From NCBI GenBank assembly GCA_007129085.1, contig SKWF01000086.1:1-18311 (forward strand): 18,311 bases of DNA, read 5' to 3'. The notes beneath the pieces are model-generated. The model worked only from the letters and a program-made list of their open reading frames with translations, did not search any database and was not told the origin of the DNA. The DNA comes from Balneolaceae bacterium (GTDB taxonomy: Bacteria > Bacteroidota > Rhodothermia > Balneolales > Balneolaceae). Of the stretch, positions 1 to 8,961 are shown piece by piece (position 1 is the first letter of the stretch; each line of letters begins with the position of its first letter). The position numbers and the translations under genes are program-made.

Positions 1-869
1 AGTTTGGCAGGCTGGAAGCCATTGTCCCCAAGGATTGTGTGTTGGCCACTAATACCTCCTCCCTGTCCATTGCATCCATCTCATCAAGCCTGGAGAGGCC
101 CGAGCGGTTCCTCGGTGTTCATTTTTTCAATCCCGCTCCGTTAATGAAGCTGGTAGAGATTATTCCGGGAATCTCAACGGATCAAACCGTACAGGAAGAG
201 ACCCAAAAATTTATCGACACCTGGAAAAAAACAACGGTATTGGCATCCGACACACCCGGCTTTATCGTCAACCGAGTAGCAAGACCGTTTTATGGAGAAG
301 CGTTGAGGATCTACGAAGAAGGCATTGCCGATGCGGCAACAATCGACTGGGCTATGAAAGAGCTTGGCGGATTCCGCATGGGTCCGTTTGAGCTGATGGA
401 TCTCATCGGCCACGATGTAAATTATAAAGTGACCGAAACCGTATTTAAGGAGTTTTATTACGATCCACGATTCAAACCTTCATTTGCCCAAAAGCGCTTG
501 GTAGAAGCCGGACGCCTGGGTAGAAAATCGGGAATTGGATTTTATGAATACGGTGAGAATGCAGAAAATCCCGAGCCTAAAAGGGACAAAGAACTGGGAG
601 ATAAAATTCTGTCACGAGTTCTTGCCATGTTGATTAATGAGGCGTGTGATGCTGTATTTATGAATGTAGCTACCCTGGAGGATGTAGATCTTGCCATGAC
701 CAACGGCGTAAATTATCCCAAAGGCCTGCTGAAATGGGCTGATGAAATTGGTCCCTCTACCGTACTCGATTGGATGAGCGCCCTGCAGGTAGAGTATCGC
801 GAAGATAGGTATCGCCCAAACCCGCTGTTGAAACGAAAGGTGAGAAATAACGAACCATTCTACTCTTAA
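1..869 (+). CDS. paaH: 3-hydroxyacyl-CoA dehydrogenase, PaaH type (5' end outside window)
   Basis: The gene enters from the left edge; the first complete in-frame codon is at base 3, so a GTG or ATG inside the visible part is not the true start. About 288 residues of the C-terminal part are visible. The end of the Rossmann NAD domain is seen as ATNTSSLSI followed by HFFNPAPLMKLVEI. The first 3HCDH C-terminal domain follows (DTPGFIVNR, then MGPFELMDLIG), ending in GRLGRKSGIGFYEY. A second, shorter 3HCDH domain (MLINEACDAV, NYPKGLLKWADEIG) closes the protein with a YRPNPLLKR tail much like that of E. coli PaaH. The family oxidises 3-hydroxyadipyl-CoA to 3-oxoadipyl-CoA with NAD in cytoplasmic phenylacetate degradation. 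paaI follows after 9 bases, which supports the pathway call. The linker between the two C-terminal domains is much shorter than I remember for E. coli PaaH. A general 3-hydroxybutyryl-CoA dehydrogenase is the alternative. Confidence 0.82.
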   Translation, partial: FGRLEAIVPKDCVLATNTSSLSIASISSSLERPERFLGVHFFNPAPLMKLVEIIPGISTDQTVQEETQKFIDTWKKTTVLASDTPGFIVNRVARPFYGEALRIYEEGIADAATIDWAMKELGGFRMGPFELMDLIGHDVNYKVTETVFKEFYYDPRFKPSFAQKRLVEAGRLGRKSGIGFYEYGENAENPEPKRDKELGDKILSRVLAMLINEACDAVFMNVATLEDVDLAMTNGVNYPKGLLKWADEIGPSTVLDWMSALQVEYREDRYRPNPLLKRKVRNNEPFYS

Positions 870-878
870 CCATCTCCC

Positions 879-1286
879 ATGGCAACACCAAAAGAGTTTG
901 TTGAAAAAATGTACCGCAATGATCCCTTCAGCCAATGGCTGGGAATTAAAATCCTGCAGGTTGAAGAGGGATATTGCAAGGTACAGATGACGGTTCGAGA
1001 GGAGATGACGAACGGATTCGATATTGCTCATGGAGGTATCTCTTATTCATTGGCAGACAGTGCATTGGCATTTGCATCCGGTTCATACGGAAAGATAGCA
1101 CCCGGATTAAATAACCAGATTAACTATCTCAAAAAGGTAGAAGCAGGTGACACACTCACAGCCATTGGTAAAGTTGAAAATCTAACAAGAAAGACCGGAG
1201 TTTTTAACGTTGAAATCTTCAATCAATCCGACGAAAAAGTAGCCGTAATGAGAGGAACGGTGTACAGAATGGATCAGGATTTGTAG
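879..1286 (+). CDS. paaI: PaaI-type hydroxyphenylacetyl-CoA thioesterase
   Basis: This is a 135-residue single hotdog-fold thioesterase, the usual length for PaaI. The N-terminal helix (EKMYRNDPFSQWLGI, residues 9-23) is typical of PaaI. It is followed by the active-site stretch with Asn45, the HGG motif at residues 51-53 and the catalytic-type acidic residue Asp60 in SLADSALAFAS. The rest is beta-sheet, ending in the GVFNVEIFNQ and VAVMRGT strands. The family hydrolyses CoA esters that stall in the phenylacetate pathway, releasing CoA in the cytoplasm. The ATG lies 9 bases after the paaH stop with no Shine-Dalgarno, so the two genes are probably one transcript. A broader-specificity medium-chain acyl-CoA thioesterase cannot be excluded from sequence, but the paaH neighbour favours PaaI. 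Confidence 0.88.
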   Translation: MATPKEFVEKMYRNDPFSQWLGIKILQVEEGYCKVQMTVREEMTNGFDIAHGGISYSLADSALAFASGSYGKIAPGLNNQINYLKKVEAGDTLTAIGKVENLTRKTGVFNVEIFNQSDEKVAVMRGTVYRMDQDL

Positions 1287-1356
1287 TCATCAATCTTCTG
1301 ATAATTTAAGTAAACATTTCCCGATAGATTTCGTAGAGTTCAATAAATTGGAAACT

Positions 1357-2496
1357 ATGGGCCTGAAAAACGAAACAAAATCTTTTTATCGCGAATATGT
1401 CTCCGGAATGAATTCGCAGCAACTCGGCAAAGAGTTCCATGCGGACTCCGACCGACTAAAAAAACTCTATCGCGATGCAATTCATGAAGCAAATCCCGAT
1501 GAACCGGCCGATAATATTCCTGCATTTCAGAAATTTTTAAGCGTTTTAACGGCACTTACAAAACGCTTGAATCCGGTACGGAGGCTCGTTTTTGGCGTAG
1601 CTGTCCTTACCTTTGCAATTTATCTGGTCTTTTCAGTTTTAGGAATAGGTTTCTTCATTTATCATCCCATTCTGCTTCCTCTATCTTTCTTGGCCATTCT
1701 TGTTATTTTGATGATTGAACTGCTTGAAAAATCAGATGTTCAGCAAGAGCTCAATTTTGCCCGCGATATCCAGCTGAGCCTGCTCCCTCCATCAAGCGTA
1801 AAACGTGATAATTTAGAGTCTTATTCTTTTGCCGCCACTGCCCAGGAAGTCGGTGGAGACTATATTGATGTTATCAATACCGAGAAAGGGACCTATGTAG
1901 TTATTGCCGATGTGTCTGGCAAAGGGATGAGTGCAGCGCTCTATATGGTTCGTATACAGGCATTGGTTCATCTGCTTATCAACAAACAGCACCCTTCCCC
2001 AAAGGAGCTCTTTTTGGAACTTAATGACTATGTAAAATCAAATAAGTCCGATAAAACGTTTGTCACATCATGCGTCGCATATTTTCCTAAAGATGAGAAC
2101 CACTTTCTGTTTGCCAGAGCGGGACATAATCAACCCATATTCTTCAGCCGGGAAATGGATGCAACTTTTCAGTTAAAAACTGAGGGAATGGCTCTCGGTA
2201 TGACTTCTACGGATATACTGTCTAAAAATATGCGGGAAAAAAAGTTTCGGTTTGAACAGGGAGACAGCGTACTGTTTTACACAGATGGGCTAACAGAAGC
2301 ACGTAATTCAAGTGGAGAAGAGTATGGAATTGATCGTCTTGACGGGCTGCTATCTATTTATGGATCACTGCACGCCAAAACGATATCCCAAAAAATTCAA
2401 TCATCAATCGACTCTTTTCTCGGTGATGAAAAACCGATTGACGATATCACCTTTACGACGGTTCACAAAGTAGAACCGCCGAAAAAGATCTCTTAG
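1357..2496 (+). CDS. Membrane-anchored SpoIIE/RsbU-family PP2C protein phosphatase
   Basis: I chose the ATG at 1357 (379 residues); a TTG at 1348 is also in frame. Residues 1-75 are a charged cytoplasmic region. Two hydrophobic segments follow at about 76-100 and 104-122, forming a membrane hairpin. The C-terminal part is a full SpoIIE phosphatase domain: [11 protein letters not shown] (135-145), the metal-binding VGGD (165-168), DVSGKG (185-190), RAGHNQP (254-260), [10 protein letters not shown] (307-316) and the terminal DDITF with two aspartates (362-363). All expected metal ligands appear intact, so it should be an active Ser/Thr phosphatase. Relatives dephosphorylate STAS-domain anti-anti-sigma factors in partner switching. 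No such partner or kinase is visible in the window, so the target is unknown. Its stop codon overlaps that of the convergent transketolase gene. Confidence 0.85.
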   Translation: MGLKNETKSFYREYVSGMNSQQLGKEFHADSDRLKKLYRDAIHEANPDEPADNIPAFQKFLSVLTALTKRLNPVRRLVFGVAVLTFAIYLVFSVLGIGFFIYHPILLPLSFLAILVILMIELLEKSDVQQELNFARDIQLSLLPPSSVKRDNLESYSFAATAQEVGGDYIDVINTEKGTYVVIADVSGKGMSAALYMVRIQALVHLLINKQHPSPKELFLELNDYVKSNKSDKTFVTSCVAYFPKDENHFLFARAGHNQPIFFSREMDATFQLKTEGMALGMTSTDILSKNMREKKFRFEQGDSVLFYTDGLTEARNSSGEEYGIDRLDGLLSIYGSLHAKTISQKIQSSIDSFLGDEKPIDDITFTTVHKVEPPKKIS

Positions 2497-4496
2497 CCTT
2501 TCAGCTCCACTCCTTTTTCAACCACTTTTTCGGCAGTAAGCCCAAGATGTTCGTAAACCTCTTCATAAGGAGCTGATTCACCAAAGCGATTCAGCCCGAT
2601 AACGGCTCCTTCGCTGCCAACCCACTTGTGCCACCCCATTTCGGAACCGGCTTCAATGGAAATTCTGCTTTTAACTTTTGGAGGCAGTACTTCATCACGG
2701 TATGATTGTGGCTGAGCCTCAAACAGCTCCCAACTCGGCATACTTACCACGCGTGTTGAAATCTCTTTTTTCTCAAGTTCCTCAGCAGCACTAAGAGCAA
2801 TTTCCACTTCCGAACCTGTTGAAAGAATCAACAATTCAGGATTTTTATTGGAAGCCTCTTTTAAGATGTATGCTCCTTTTTCAACACCGGAAACTGAGCC
2901 ATACTTATTACGATCGAGTGTAGGAAGATTCTGACGGGTTAATACGAGGAGTGATGGACCTTCGTCATTTTCAACTGCAGCTTTCCAGCAGTAAGCTGTT
3001 TCATTTGCATCAGCCGGTCGGAACACATTTACGTTTGGAGTCGCCCTCATTGACGCCAGGTGCTCTATCGGTTGGTGTGTAGGTCCGTCTTCACCCAATC
3101 CAATACTATCGTGTGTAAAGACAAATATAGATGGAATTTTAGAAAGTGCCGCAATTCGGATTGAAGGTTTCACGTAATCAGAAAATACCAAGAATGTACC
3201 CCCGAACGGAATGATGCCGCCGTGCAGAGCCATGCCGTTCATAGCCGCTCCCATTGCGTGCTCTCGCACTCCGTAGTGGATATTTCTTCCTTTGTAGTTA
3301 CCGGGTTGATAAATTCCCTTGCCATCCATATCGGTTTTATTACTTCCGGTCAGATCTGCTGAACCACCCACAAGATTGAAAATATGGTCTGCAAGCTCAT
3401 TTAGAACAGCGCCGGAGGCTTTGCGCGTTGCCATTCCTTTCGAATCGGCTTCGAAATTTGGCAGAATCTCTTCCCAATTTTCAGGCATTTCCCTGCCAAC
3501 AAAACTCTTAAAGCCAACTGAATCTACTGGATAAACTTTTTCATACTCTTTCAAAAGCTCTATCCATTCCGACTCCGCTTTACTTCCTGCCTCTACGGCT
3601 TTACGCATGTGACTTAATGCTTCATCGGGAATAAAAAATGGCTCACTATACTCCCAGCCCAGCTTCTCTTTTGTTAATTTAATTTCATCTTCCCCAAGAG
3701 GTGCACCGTGGGAATCGGCGGTACCTTCTTTATTCGGGCTTCCAAAACCAATGGTTGTTTTACACTCAATCAGTGATGGTGTATCAGTTTGCTGAGCGTT
3801 TCGAATCGCCTCTTCAATTTCTGTATGGTTGTGCCCGTCAATCTGCTGTACATCCCACCCGTACGCTTCAAACCGTTTCTTGGTATTATCCGTAAATGCC
3901 AGATCTGTAGACCCATCAATCGAAATCTTATTGGAATCATACAGATAGATCAATTTATCCAATTTCAGATGCCCGGCCATGGATGCTGATTCATGAGAAA
4001 TTCCCTCCATTAAATCCCCATCACTTACAATACCGTACACGTAATGATCTACTACATCAAAATCATCTTTATTAAAGGTTTCGGCCATAAATCTTTCAGC
4101 CATCGCCATTCCTACACCGGTACCAAAACCTTGCCCGAGAGGGCCAGTTGTCGTTTCAACGCCGGGGGTCATTCCAAATTCAGGATGCCCCGGGGTGATG
4201 CTCCCAAGCTGGCGGAAATTTTTAAGCTCTTTAAGTGAAAGATCATACCCTGTAAGATGCAGCAGTGAGTACAATAGCATTGACCCATGCCCTGCTGATA
4301 GAATAAATCGATCGCGATCGAACCAGCGTGGGCTTTCTGGGTTATGCTTCAAAAATTTCGTCCACAGCACATAAGCTGCATCTGCCATTCCCATTGGCAT
4401 TCCGGGGTGTCCTGAGTTGGCCGCTTGCACGGCATCCATGGACAGAGTTCGTATTGTATTTACACAAAGTTGATCGAGGTTGGAGTCTTTACTCAT
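2493..4496 (-). CDS. tkt: Transketolase
   Basis: This 667-residue protein is close to the usual bacterial transketolase length. It transfers two-carbon ketol units between sugar phosphates in the pentose phosphate pathway, with thiamine diphosphate and a divalent metal. Visible landmarks are [10 protein letters not shown] (27-36), [10 protein letters not shown] (68-77), TTTGPLGQG (115-123), the ThDP/metal loop SDGDLMEG (158-165) with Asn189 in YDSNK, His263 in DSHGAPLG, the general base Glu412 in YGVREHAMG, and [19 protein letters not shown] (462-480). These run through the Pyr and C-terminal domains without gaps. A strong terminator sits just upstream at 4580-4611, so tkt should start from its own promoter in the 80 bases before its ATG. 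Its TAA overlaps the TAG of the opposing phosphatase gene, with no terminator hairpin between the two. Confidence 0.96.
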   Translation of the reverse strand: MSKDSNLDQLCVNTIRTLSMDAVQAANSGHPGMPMGMADAAYVLWTKFLKHNPESPRWFDRDRFILSAGHGSMLLYSLLHLTGYDLSLKELKNFRQLGSITPGHPEFGMTPGVETTTGPLGQGFGTGVGMAMAERFMAETFNKDDFDVVDHYVYGIVSDGDLMEGISHESASMAGHLKLDKLIYLYDSNKISIDGSTDLAFTDNTKKRFEAYGWDVQQIDGHNHTEIEEAIRNAQQTDTPSLIECKTTIGFGSPNKEGTADSHGAPLGEDEIKLTKEKLGWEYSEPFFIPDEALSHMRKAVEAGSKAESEWIELLKEYEKVYPVDSVGFKSFVGREMPENWEEILPNFEADSKGMATRKASGAVLNELADHIFNLVGGSADLTGSNKTDMDGKGIYQPGNYKGRNIHYGVREHAMGAAMNGMALHGGIIPFGGTFLVFSDYVKPSIRIAALSKIPSIFVFTHDSIGLGEDGPTHQPIEHLASMRATPNVNVFRPADANETAYCWKAAVENDEGPSLLVLTRQNLPTLDRNKYGSVSGVEKGAYILKEASNKNPELLILSTGSEVEIALSAAEELEKKEISTRVVSMPSWELFEAQPQSYRDEVLPPKVKSRISIEAGSEMGWHKWVGSEGAVIGLNRFGESAPYEEVYEHLGLTAEKVVEKGVELKG

Positions 4497-4579
4497 TAGG
4501 GTAGAAACGTTTTTTAGAGAGTCTTTTTAATTGATGGAGGAAGATAGATAAGTTGCTTTCCTTTTGAAAAATAAAAGGC

Positions 4580-4611
4580 AAAAAAAAAGCCACGCAAATT
4601 GCGTGGCTTTT
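4580..4611 (-). terminator. Rho-independent terminator of the TPR-protein gene
   Basis: Read on the minus strand, a perfect 7-bp stem (GCCACGC with GCGTGGC, loop of 5) at 4589-4607 is flanked by A4 on the left arm. It is followed by nine T residues (4588 down to 4580). It lies 22 bases past the stop of the TPR gene and upstream of tkt. The flanking A and T runs lengthen the stem and could make it work on both strands. Confidence 0.9.
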
Positions 4612-4632
4612 AAAACTTTCGAAGTGTTAAGT

Positions 4633-5667
4633 TTAGCGTCTATTTGAAGATGCGTACCCTTCACACTCAAGTTCAAATTCAAGCTCGTGAGAAGCGGGAT
4701 CAGAAAAATCACCGTAGTTGGCATTTTCAAACGCTTCACAAGCATTGGATGTGTCACCCATTCCTTTGTAAGCTGTTCCCAGCTCAAAGTATATTTTAGC
4801 CTGCTCTACAACACCACCGCTCTCATATTCAAGCGCTCTGTTTGCATGCCGAATGGCTTCTTCCCAGTTACCACGCTCATTACTAATTTCAGCTAGTCGG
4901 TAATAGGCATCAGCATATTCAGGATCGTACTGCTCTACTCGTTCAAGCATCTCAACTGCGCGTGTAAACCTGTCTTCATCAGCAAGATTTGCAGCTCTGT
5001 AAACTAGTTCTTGTGCAGCGCGGTTACGTGCGTTGTCCAAAGTTCGATTATCACCGCTTTCTTGCGCTAATTCGATGGCTCTATCGAAATACTCAAATAT
5101 GGTATCCATATCGTCGGGAGTAGCTCGATTATAAACAAGTGCTTTTTGATAGAATGCGGCTGCATAATTGGGATTCAACTCAATTGCACTATCCAAACTC
5201 GCGTGTGCATCATCATATAGTTCTTCACGATATTCTACAACTGAGCGTACGTAATAAAGCTGAGGAATAGCGCCAGTTGCCTGCTCGACCACACGCTGAC
5301 TTCCAAACTCTTCACCTGCATCTTTTGCATCTTTAAAATATTCCAGAGCTCTGTTAGCATTATCTATCGTTCGTTCATCTTGATACGCTCTGTAAGCTGT
5401 TGATGCACGGCTGGAATAAACTCGTGGTATGCGTTCTTCGATCTGCTCTATAATATCTTCAAACTCATTTTCAGTGGCAATTTCCAACGCTTCCCGGTAC
5501 ACTTCAATTGCATCCGCGAACTGCTGAGAGTTTGCTAAATCTTGAGCCTCATTATAAAGCGAAACAGCTTCACTTCGTGGGTCATCCTGAGCATGTGATA
5601 TTTGGGTCACTCCAAACGCCAAAGCGAAAACCAAGCTGATTGATAGTATTTTATTGTAGAACTTCAT
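4633..5667 (-). CDS. Secreted or periplasmic tetratricopeptide-repeat protein
   Basis: This is a 344-residue protein of unknown specific function. Residues 1-26 form a classic signal peptide: Lys/Asn start, hydrophobic SISLVFALAFGV, and a likely cleavage after SHA-Q. The mature part is strongly acidic and almost entirely helical repeats. TPR-like units are recognisable near 34-67 (ALEIA), 136-170 (DSAIELNPNYAAAFYQKA), 225-258 (RAVEMLERVEQYDPEYADAYYRLAE), 261-293 (EEAIRHANRALEY) and 296-330 (YFELGTAYKGMGDTSNACEAFENA). Two cysteines occur near the C-terminus and could form a disulfide outside the cytoplasm. TPR proteins are usually protein-protein interaction scaffolds, and nothing here names a partner. 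The gene stands alone with about 120 bases upstream and its own strong terminator. The ATG at 5667 is fixed by the signal peptide. Confidence 0.85.
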   Translation of the reverse strand: MKFYNKILSISLVFALAFGVTQISHAQDDPRSEAVSLYNEAQDLANSQQFADAIEVYREALEIATENEFEDIIEQIEERIPRVYSSRASTAYRAYQDERTIDNANRALEYFKDAKDAGEEFGSQRVVEQATGAIPQLYYVRSVVEYREELYDDAHASLDSAIELNPNYAAAFYQKALVYNRATPDDMDTIFEYFDRAIELAQESGDNRTLDNARNRAAQELVYRAANLADEDRFTRAVEMLERVEQYDPEYADAYYRLAEISNERGNWEEAIRHANRALEYESGGVVEQAKIYFELGTAYKGMGDTSNACEAFENANYGDFSDPASHELEFELECEGYASSNRR

Positions 5668-5788
5668 GGCTTTATGGGTTAATTATGATTGCTGAATTAT
5701 GAACGACGTTAAACTAATGAATTTTTTTTCACAAAAGCATTACTAAAATAGCTCAATTATTGAAACTGACTTTACTACAAAAAGTTTC

Positions 5789-6502
5789 CTAAAATGAAAA
5801 ATTGGGTTGTGGCTTTTTCTTCTTATAAAAGTCACAAACGTACTTAACAGCATCTTCAGTATCATCTGTTAAATAAAACAGGTCGGTATCTCCGTTTGAT
5901 ATCAACCCGTCTTCTACCAATCGTTTTTCAATCCAATCGCACAAACCTTGCCAGTACTCTGTGCCGATTAGTACAATAGGAATCTTTTGAATTTTGTGAG
6001 TTTGGATTAAAGTCAACGTTTCAAAAAGTTCATCAAGTGTACCAAATCCACCGGGAAAAACGATAAATCCCTGTGCATATTTTACAAACATAACTTTACG
6101 AACAAAAAAGTATTTAAAGTTAATCTCATACTTAGCGTGCACGTAATCATTCAATCCCTGTTCGTGCGGTAGATCGATACCTAACCCTACCGATTTCCCT
6201 CCACTTTCCATGGCTCCTTTATTTGCAGCTTCCATAATTCCGGGGCCTCCACCTGTAATTACACCAAACCCATTTTCTGAAACCATTTTAGCTGCATCCA
6301 CAGCCATCTTATAGTATTTGTTATCACTTTTTAAACGGGCTGATCCAAATATGGACACGCACGGGCCTACACGCATTAGTTTATCGTACCCATCAACAAA
6401 CTCGCCCATGATTTTAAATACACTCCATAAATCATCACTCCCCTGCTTTTCAAAATGGTCAGCGGGTCTATTGTTCTCGGTAAAAAAATCAGGTACTGTC
6501 AT
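5789..6502 (-). CDS. LOG-family protein (TIGR00730 Rossmann fold, predicted nucleoside-5'-monophosphate phosphoribohydrolase)
   Basis: This 237-residue protein carries the family signatures: FGSAR (52-56), GVITGGGPGIMEAANKGA (80-97), the Arg-Lys pair at 135-136, and the hallmark PGGFGTLDELFE (150-161) whose Gly-Gly-x-Gly-Thr and Glu are the substrate and catalytic residues. Characterised members cleave the base from nucleoside monophosphates, including cytokinin riboside monophosphates; the substrate here cannot be told. It is longer than minimal LOG proteins (about 180-190 residues) because of a roughly 40-residue N-terminal helical extension, and much shorter than E. coli PpnN. It is the last gene of a parA-parB-DUF5683-LOG run. 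Only 9 bases separate it from the upstream gene, and an AGGAG lies just 2 bases before the ATG, unusually close. No terminator hairpin is obvious downstream. Confidence 0.85.
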   Translation of the reverse strand: MTVPDFFTENNRPADHFEKQGSDDLWSVFKIMGEFVDGYDKLMRVGPCVSIFGSARLKSDNKYYKMAVDAAKMVSENGFGVITGGGPGIMEAANKGAMESGGKSVGLGIDLPHEQGLNDYVHAKYEINFKYFFVRKVMFVKYAQGFIVFPGGFGTLDELFETLTLIQTHKIQKIPIVLIGTEYWQGLCDWIEKRLVEDGLISNGDTDLFYLTDDTEDAVKYVCDFYKKKKPQPNFSF

Positions 6503-6511
6503 AACTCCTCA

Positions 6512-7153
6512 CTATCTGGATTTTAATGAAAATGAAAGTGAAACACCCGGCGATGATTCAGTCACCATCGTAGGCTGCAAAGTTCCATTGAAAGAAAGGT
6601 CATCAGACACATCAAAGCTTCTCATGTGTGCAAATACATACGCGTCAATGGCATTTAAAGCATACGCAAGGCCAAATGCAACAAACATCATGTCGCGCTG
6701 GTTTCGATATGAATTGCGAGTGCTTAACAATTCATTTGTGTTCAAACCTTCAAGCCGTTCGGGAGTAGGGCCAAATCTAAAATCGGTATCGGGGCCTCGC
6801 TCTGAGTTGTAATGAGCTGCTCGATAATCGCTATACTGATCGTGAAGAAACATTGCATAGACACCAATTCCGGCAAAAATTCCGTATACAATCGGCACTT
6901 TCCAAATCTGACGATTTTCAATTTGTCCCCACCCCGGAATAATTAGTGATTTTATTAATACCGATTTAGGTTCAGGATACTCCTCACTCTCGTTTTCCTG
7001 GTAAACACCAGTATTGGCCATTGTAGAGTAGTATCGATATTCCAAAAGTGAATAGTCTCTATCTATAACTTGTAAATCTGCTGACGGTTGCGAAAAAACC
7101 GGAATATCCATCAACAAAAAAACTATAACCGATAAAAAACTAATTCGTTTCAT
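6512..7153 (-). CDS. DUF5683-domain membrane-associated protein
   Basis: I place the start at the ATG at 7153, not the in-frame one at 7186. The former gives a proper signal sequence (MKRISFLSVIVFLLMDIPVFS) and 213 residues. It overlaps the end of parB by 14 bases, indicating translational coupling. The DUF5683 core is KSVLIKSLIIPGWGQI followed by NRQIWKVPIVYGIFAGIGVYAMF, with a conserved tyrosine-rich stretch (DQYSDYRAAHYN), then a second hydrophobic segment (MMFVAFGLAYALNAIDAYVFAHM). The C-terminal part ends in beta-like VSLSFSLKSR. The function of DUF5683 is unknown. The domain is commonly found directly after parAB in Bacteroidota-like genomes, often followed by dapB and lepB. Here those two are absent and a LOG-family gene follows. 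An envelope location is inferred from the signal and hydrophobic segments. Confidence 0.82.
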   Translation of the reverse strand: MKRISFLSVIVFLLMDIPVFSQPSADLQVIDRDYSLLEYRYYSTMANTGVYQENESEEYPEPKSVLIKSLIIPGWGQIENRQIWKVPIVYGIFAGIGVYAMFLHDQYSDYRAAHYNSERGPDTDFRFGPTPERLEGLNTNELLSTRNSYRNQRDMMFVAFGLAYALNAIDAYVFAHMRSFDVSDDLSFNGTLQPTMVTESSPGVSLSFSLKSR

Positions 7154-8060
7154 CAAATAGCTGGAGTAACCGTTCGAGATCGTCATTTGAGTAATACTCT
7201 ATACGTATTTCTCCGCCTTTTCTTTTCTGTTTAATGCGAACTTTTGTACTAAAATTATTTCGAAGCCGCTTTTCAACCTCATCAATAAATGGAGAGCTAT
7301 CTTCAGTCTTCTGAGATTTTTTCGTCTTCTGCTGATTCTTCTTATCCAGATTTTTAACATAATCCTCGGTCTGACGGACAGAAAGAGATTGTTCAACAAT
7401 TTTATCCAGCGCTTTTTCCTGATCTTCTTTACTTTTTAAATTAATAAGAGATCTGGCGTGGCCCATCGAAATTTTCTCTTCCTTAAGCGCGACTTGTAAA
7501 AAATCGGGCAGTTGCAGCAGACGCATCATATTAGTGACTGTACTACGATTTTTACCAACTTTCTCAGCAACATCACGTTGAGTATAATCAAACTCATCCA
7601 TCAACCGCTTGTAACCAAAAGCAATTTCGAGTGGGTTCAGTTCTTCTCTCTGGATATTTTCTATAAGCGCAAATGCTATGAGCTGTTCATCATCTACCTC
7701 GCGTATATAGGCTGGAATTTCTTCCTTACCCGCAAGTTTTGATGCTCTTAGACGTCGTTCACCACTAATTAATTCAAACCGCTTCTGGCCGATGTATCGC
7801 ACCGTAATGGGCTGAATCAACCCATGTTTTTCTATTGATCCTGCTAGCTCTTCCAGAGCCTCTTCGTTAAAATCTTTCCTCGGTTGATGAGGGTTTGCCC
7901 TGATATGGTTTATCGGAATATCCAAAACCACATTCACTTTCTCAGTGGGCTCCAACGGCACCGCTGTTTTTACCTCTTCTGAACTCTCTCCCTCTTCCGC
8001 ATCCTCTCTGTAATCCGGGAAAAAAGCACCTAATCCACGTCCTAATACTTTCTTAGACAT
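7140..8060 (-). CDS. parB: Chromosome-partitioning protein ParB (Spo0J family)
   Basis: This 306-residue protein has the normal chromosomal ParB layout. The N-terminal ParA-contact peptide is seen as VLGRGLGAFFPD (5-16). An acidic linker is followed by the CTP-binding ParB/Sulfiredoxin domain: IRANPHQPRKDF (53-64), IEKHGLIQPITVR (76-88), GERRLRA (100-106) and ALIENIQREELNPLE (131-145). The HTH that reads parS is at about 159-183 (YTQRDVAEKVGKNRSTVTNMMRLLQLP). A lysine-rich linker leads to a C-terminal dimerisation segment rich in basic and Ile/Leu residues. ParB loads on parS as a CTP-dependent sliding clamp and works with ParA in origin segregation. It lies 7 bases after parA in the same operon and overlaps the next gene. 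I found no convincing parS in the window. Confidence 0.95.
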   Translation of the reverse strand: MSKKVLGRGLGAFFPDYREDAEEGESSEEVKTAVPLEPTEKVNVVLDIPINHIRANPHQPRKDFNEEALEELAGSIEKHGLIQPITVRYIGQKRFELISGERRLRASKLAGKEEIPAYIREVDDEQLIAFALIENIQREELNPLEIAFGYKRLMDEFDYTQRDVAEKVGKNRSTVTNMMRLLQLPDFLQVALKEEKISMGHARSLINLKSKEDQEKALDKIVEQSLSVRQTEDYVKNLDKKNQQKTKKSQKTEDSSPFIDEVEKRLRNNFSTKVRIKQKRKGGEIRIEYYSNDDLERLLQLFDETN

Positions 8061-8067
8061 ATTATTT

Positions 8068-8865
8068 TTATTTGGCTAATACGGGGCTGTCTTTAAACAG
8101 TTTTTCGTTTCCTTTTATAATTTCTCGTGCCAGAGACAGATAGTTTTTTGCACCTACACTTGTAGCATCATACAAAATAGCCGGTTTACCAAAACTTGGA
8201 GCTTCAGCAAGTCGCACATTACGTGAAATTACAGAGGAGAAAACGCGATCATCAAAATAGCGTTTTACCTCGTCGGCTACTTGGTTCGATAGTCTTGTGC
8301 GAGTATCATACATCGTTAACAAGACCCCTTCAATTTCTAGTTCTGGATTTAGATGCTGGCGCACAATTTTTATGGTATTCAAAAGCTGGCCTAGTCCCTC
8401 TAGTGCAAAATATTCGCACTGAACAGGTATTAGAACAGAATCCGAAGAGGTAAGGGAATTAATCGTTAAAAGGCCGAGTGATGGTGGACAATCAATAATA
8501 ACAAAATCGTAATCATCCCTAACTTCATCTACTGCCTTTAGTAGAATACGTTCTCGCTCATTACGATCTACCATCTCAATTTCTGCACCCACCAGATTAA
8601 TATGTGATGGAACCAGCTCCAGATAAGGTAACTCAGTTTCCCGAACGGCGTCTTTCATGTCTATTCCGCCAACCATTACCTCATAGATAGAATTAGAAAC
8701 CGTTTTTGGTTCAATTCCCAATCCACTTGTTGTATTACTTTGTGGATCTATGTCGATAATTAATGTAGAATGTTCGATCGCAGCCAAGCTGGCAGCTAAA
8801 TTAATAGCGGTTGTGGTTTTTCCTACACCACCTTTCTGATTAGCAATAGATATTACTTTACCCAT
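8068..8865 (-). CDS. parA: Chromosome-partitioning ATPase ParA (Soj)
   Basis: This is a 265-residue deviant-Walker ParA/MinD-family ATPase. The P-loop with its signature lysine is [11 protein letters not shown] (9-19). The switch I region is [13 protein letters not shown] (38-50), switch II is IIDCPPSLG (123-131), and [17 protein letters not shown] sequence follows (here [17 protein letters not shown]). There is no N-terminal HTH extension, so it is the short chromosomal Soj type and not a type Ia plasmid ParA. ATP-dependent dimers bind DNA nonspecifically and are displaced by ParB, moving the origin region. It is the first gene of the parA-parB-DUF5683-LOG operon. A possible promoter and a pair of DnaA-box-like sites are in the 151-base gap upstream. 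Confidence 0.95.
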   Translation of the reverse strand: MGKVISIANQKGGVGKTTTAINLAASLAAIEHSTLIIDIDPQSNTTSGLGIEPKTVSNSIYEVMVGGIDMKDAVRETELPYLELVPSHINLVGAEIEMVDRNERERILLKAVDEVRDDYDFVIIDCPPSLGLLTINSLTSSDSVLIPVQCEYFALEGLGQLLNTIKIVRQHLNPELEIEGVLLTMYDTRTRLSNQVADEVKRYFDDRVFSSVISRNVRLAEAPSFGKPAILYDATSVGAKNYLSLAREIIKGNEKLFKDSPVLAK

Positions 8866-8900
8866 TTAAACGCCGGCATTAGTTAATTTTTTAAGGTAGT

Positions 8901-8931
8901 AGAATATAAGCCTCAGCTAAACCCTTACCAA
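8901..8931 (-). promoter_or_regulatory. Possible parA promoter (Bacteroidota-like -33/-7)
   Basis: Minus strand: TTG at 8931-8929, a 20-base spacer, then TATATTCT at 8908-8901. The second element matches 6 of 8 positions of the Bacteroidota -7 consensus TAnnTTTG. Position and spacing suit a start about 30 bases before the parA ATG. This is pattern matching only. Confidence 0.3.
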
Positions 8932-8937
8932 AACAAG

Positions 8938-8961
8938 TTATTCACATCACAATGTGGAAAA
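8938..8961. other. Inverted pair of DnaA-box-like 9-mers upstream of parA
   Basis: TTATTCACA on the plus strand (8938-8946) and TTTTCCACA on the minus strand (8961-8953) are each one mismatch from the DnaA box TTATCCACA. They face each other across 6 bases in the intergenic gap between the anti-sigma gene and parA. They lie immediately upstream of the possible parA -33 element. The CACA/TGTG core also forms a small dyad. Two boxes alone do not make an origin; regulation of parA by DnaA, or by a protein that binds the dyad, is equally possible. Confidence 0.4.

Noticed and set aside
3164..3180. GGTTTCACGTAATCA inside tkt as a parS site
   Set aside because: Only the left half matches the parS consensus (GTTTCACGT); the right half is lost. 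It lies in coding sequence. No CACGTG-centred parS was found in the window.
8215..8232. TTACGTGAAATT within parA as parS
   Set aside because: Matches one arm only, with a broken centre; it encodes conserved ParA residues.
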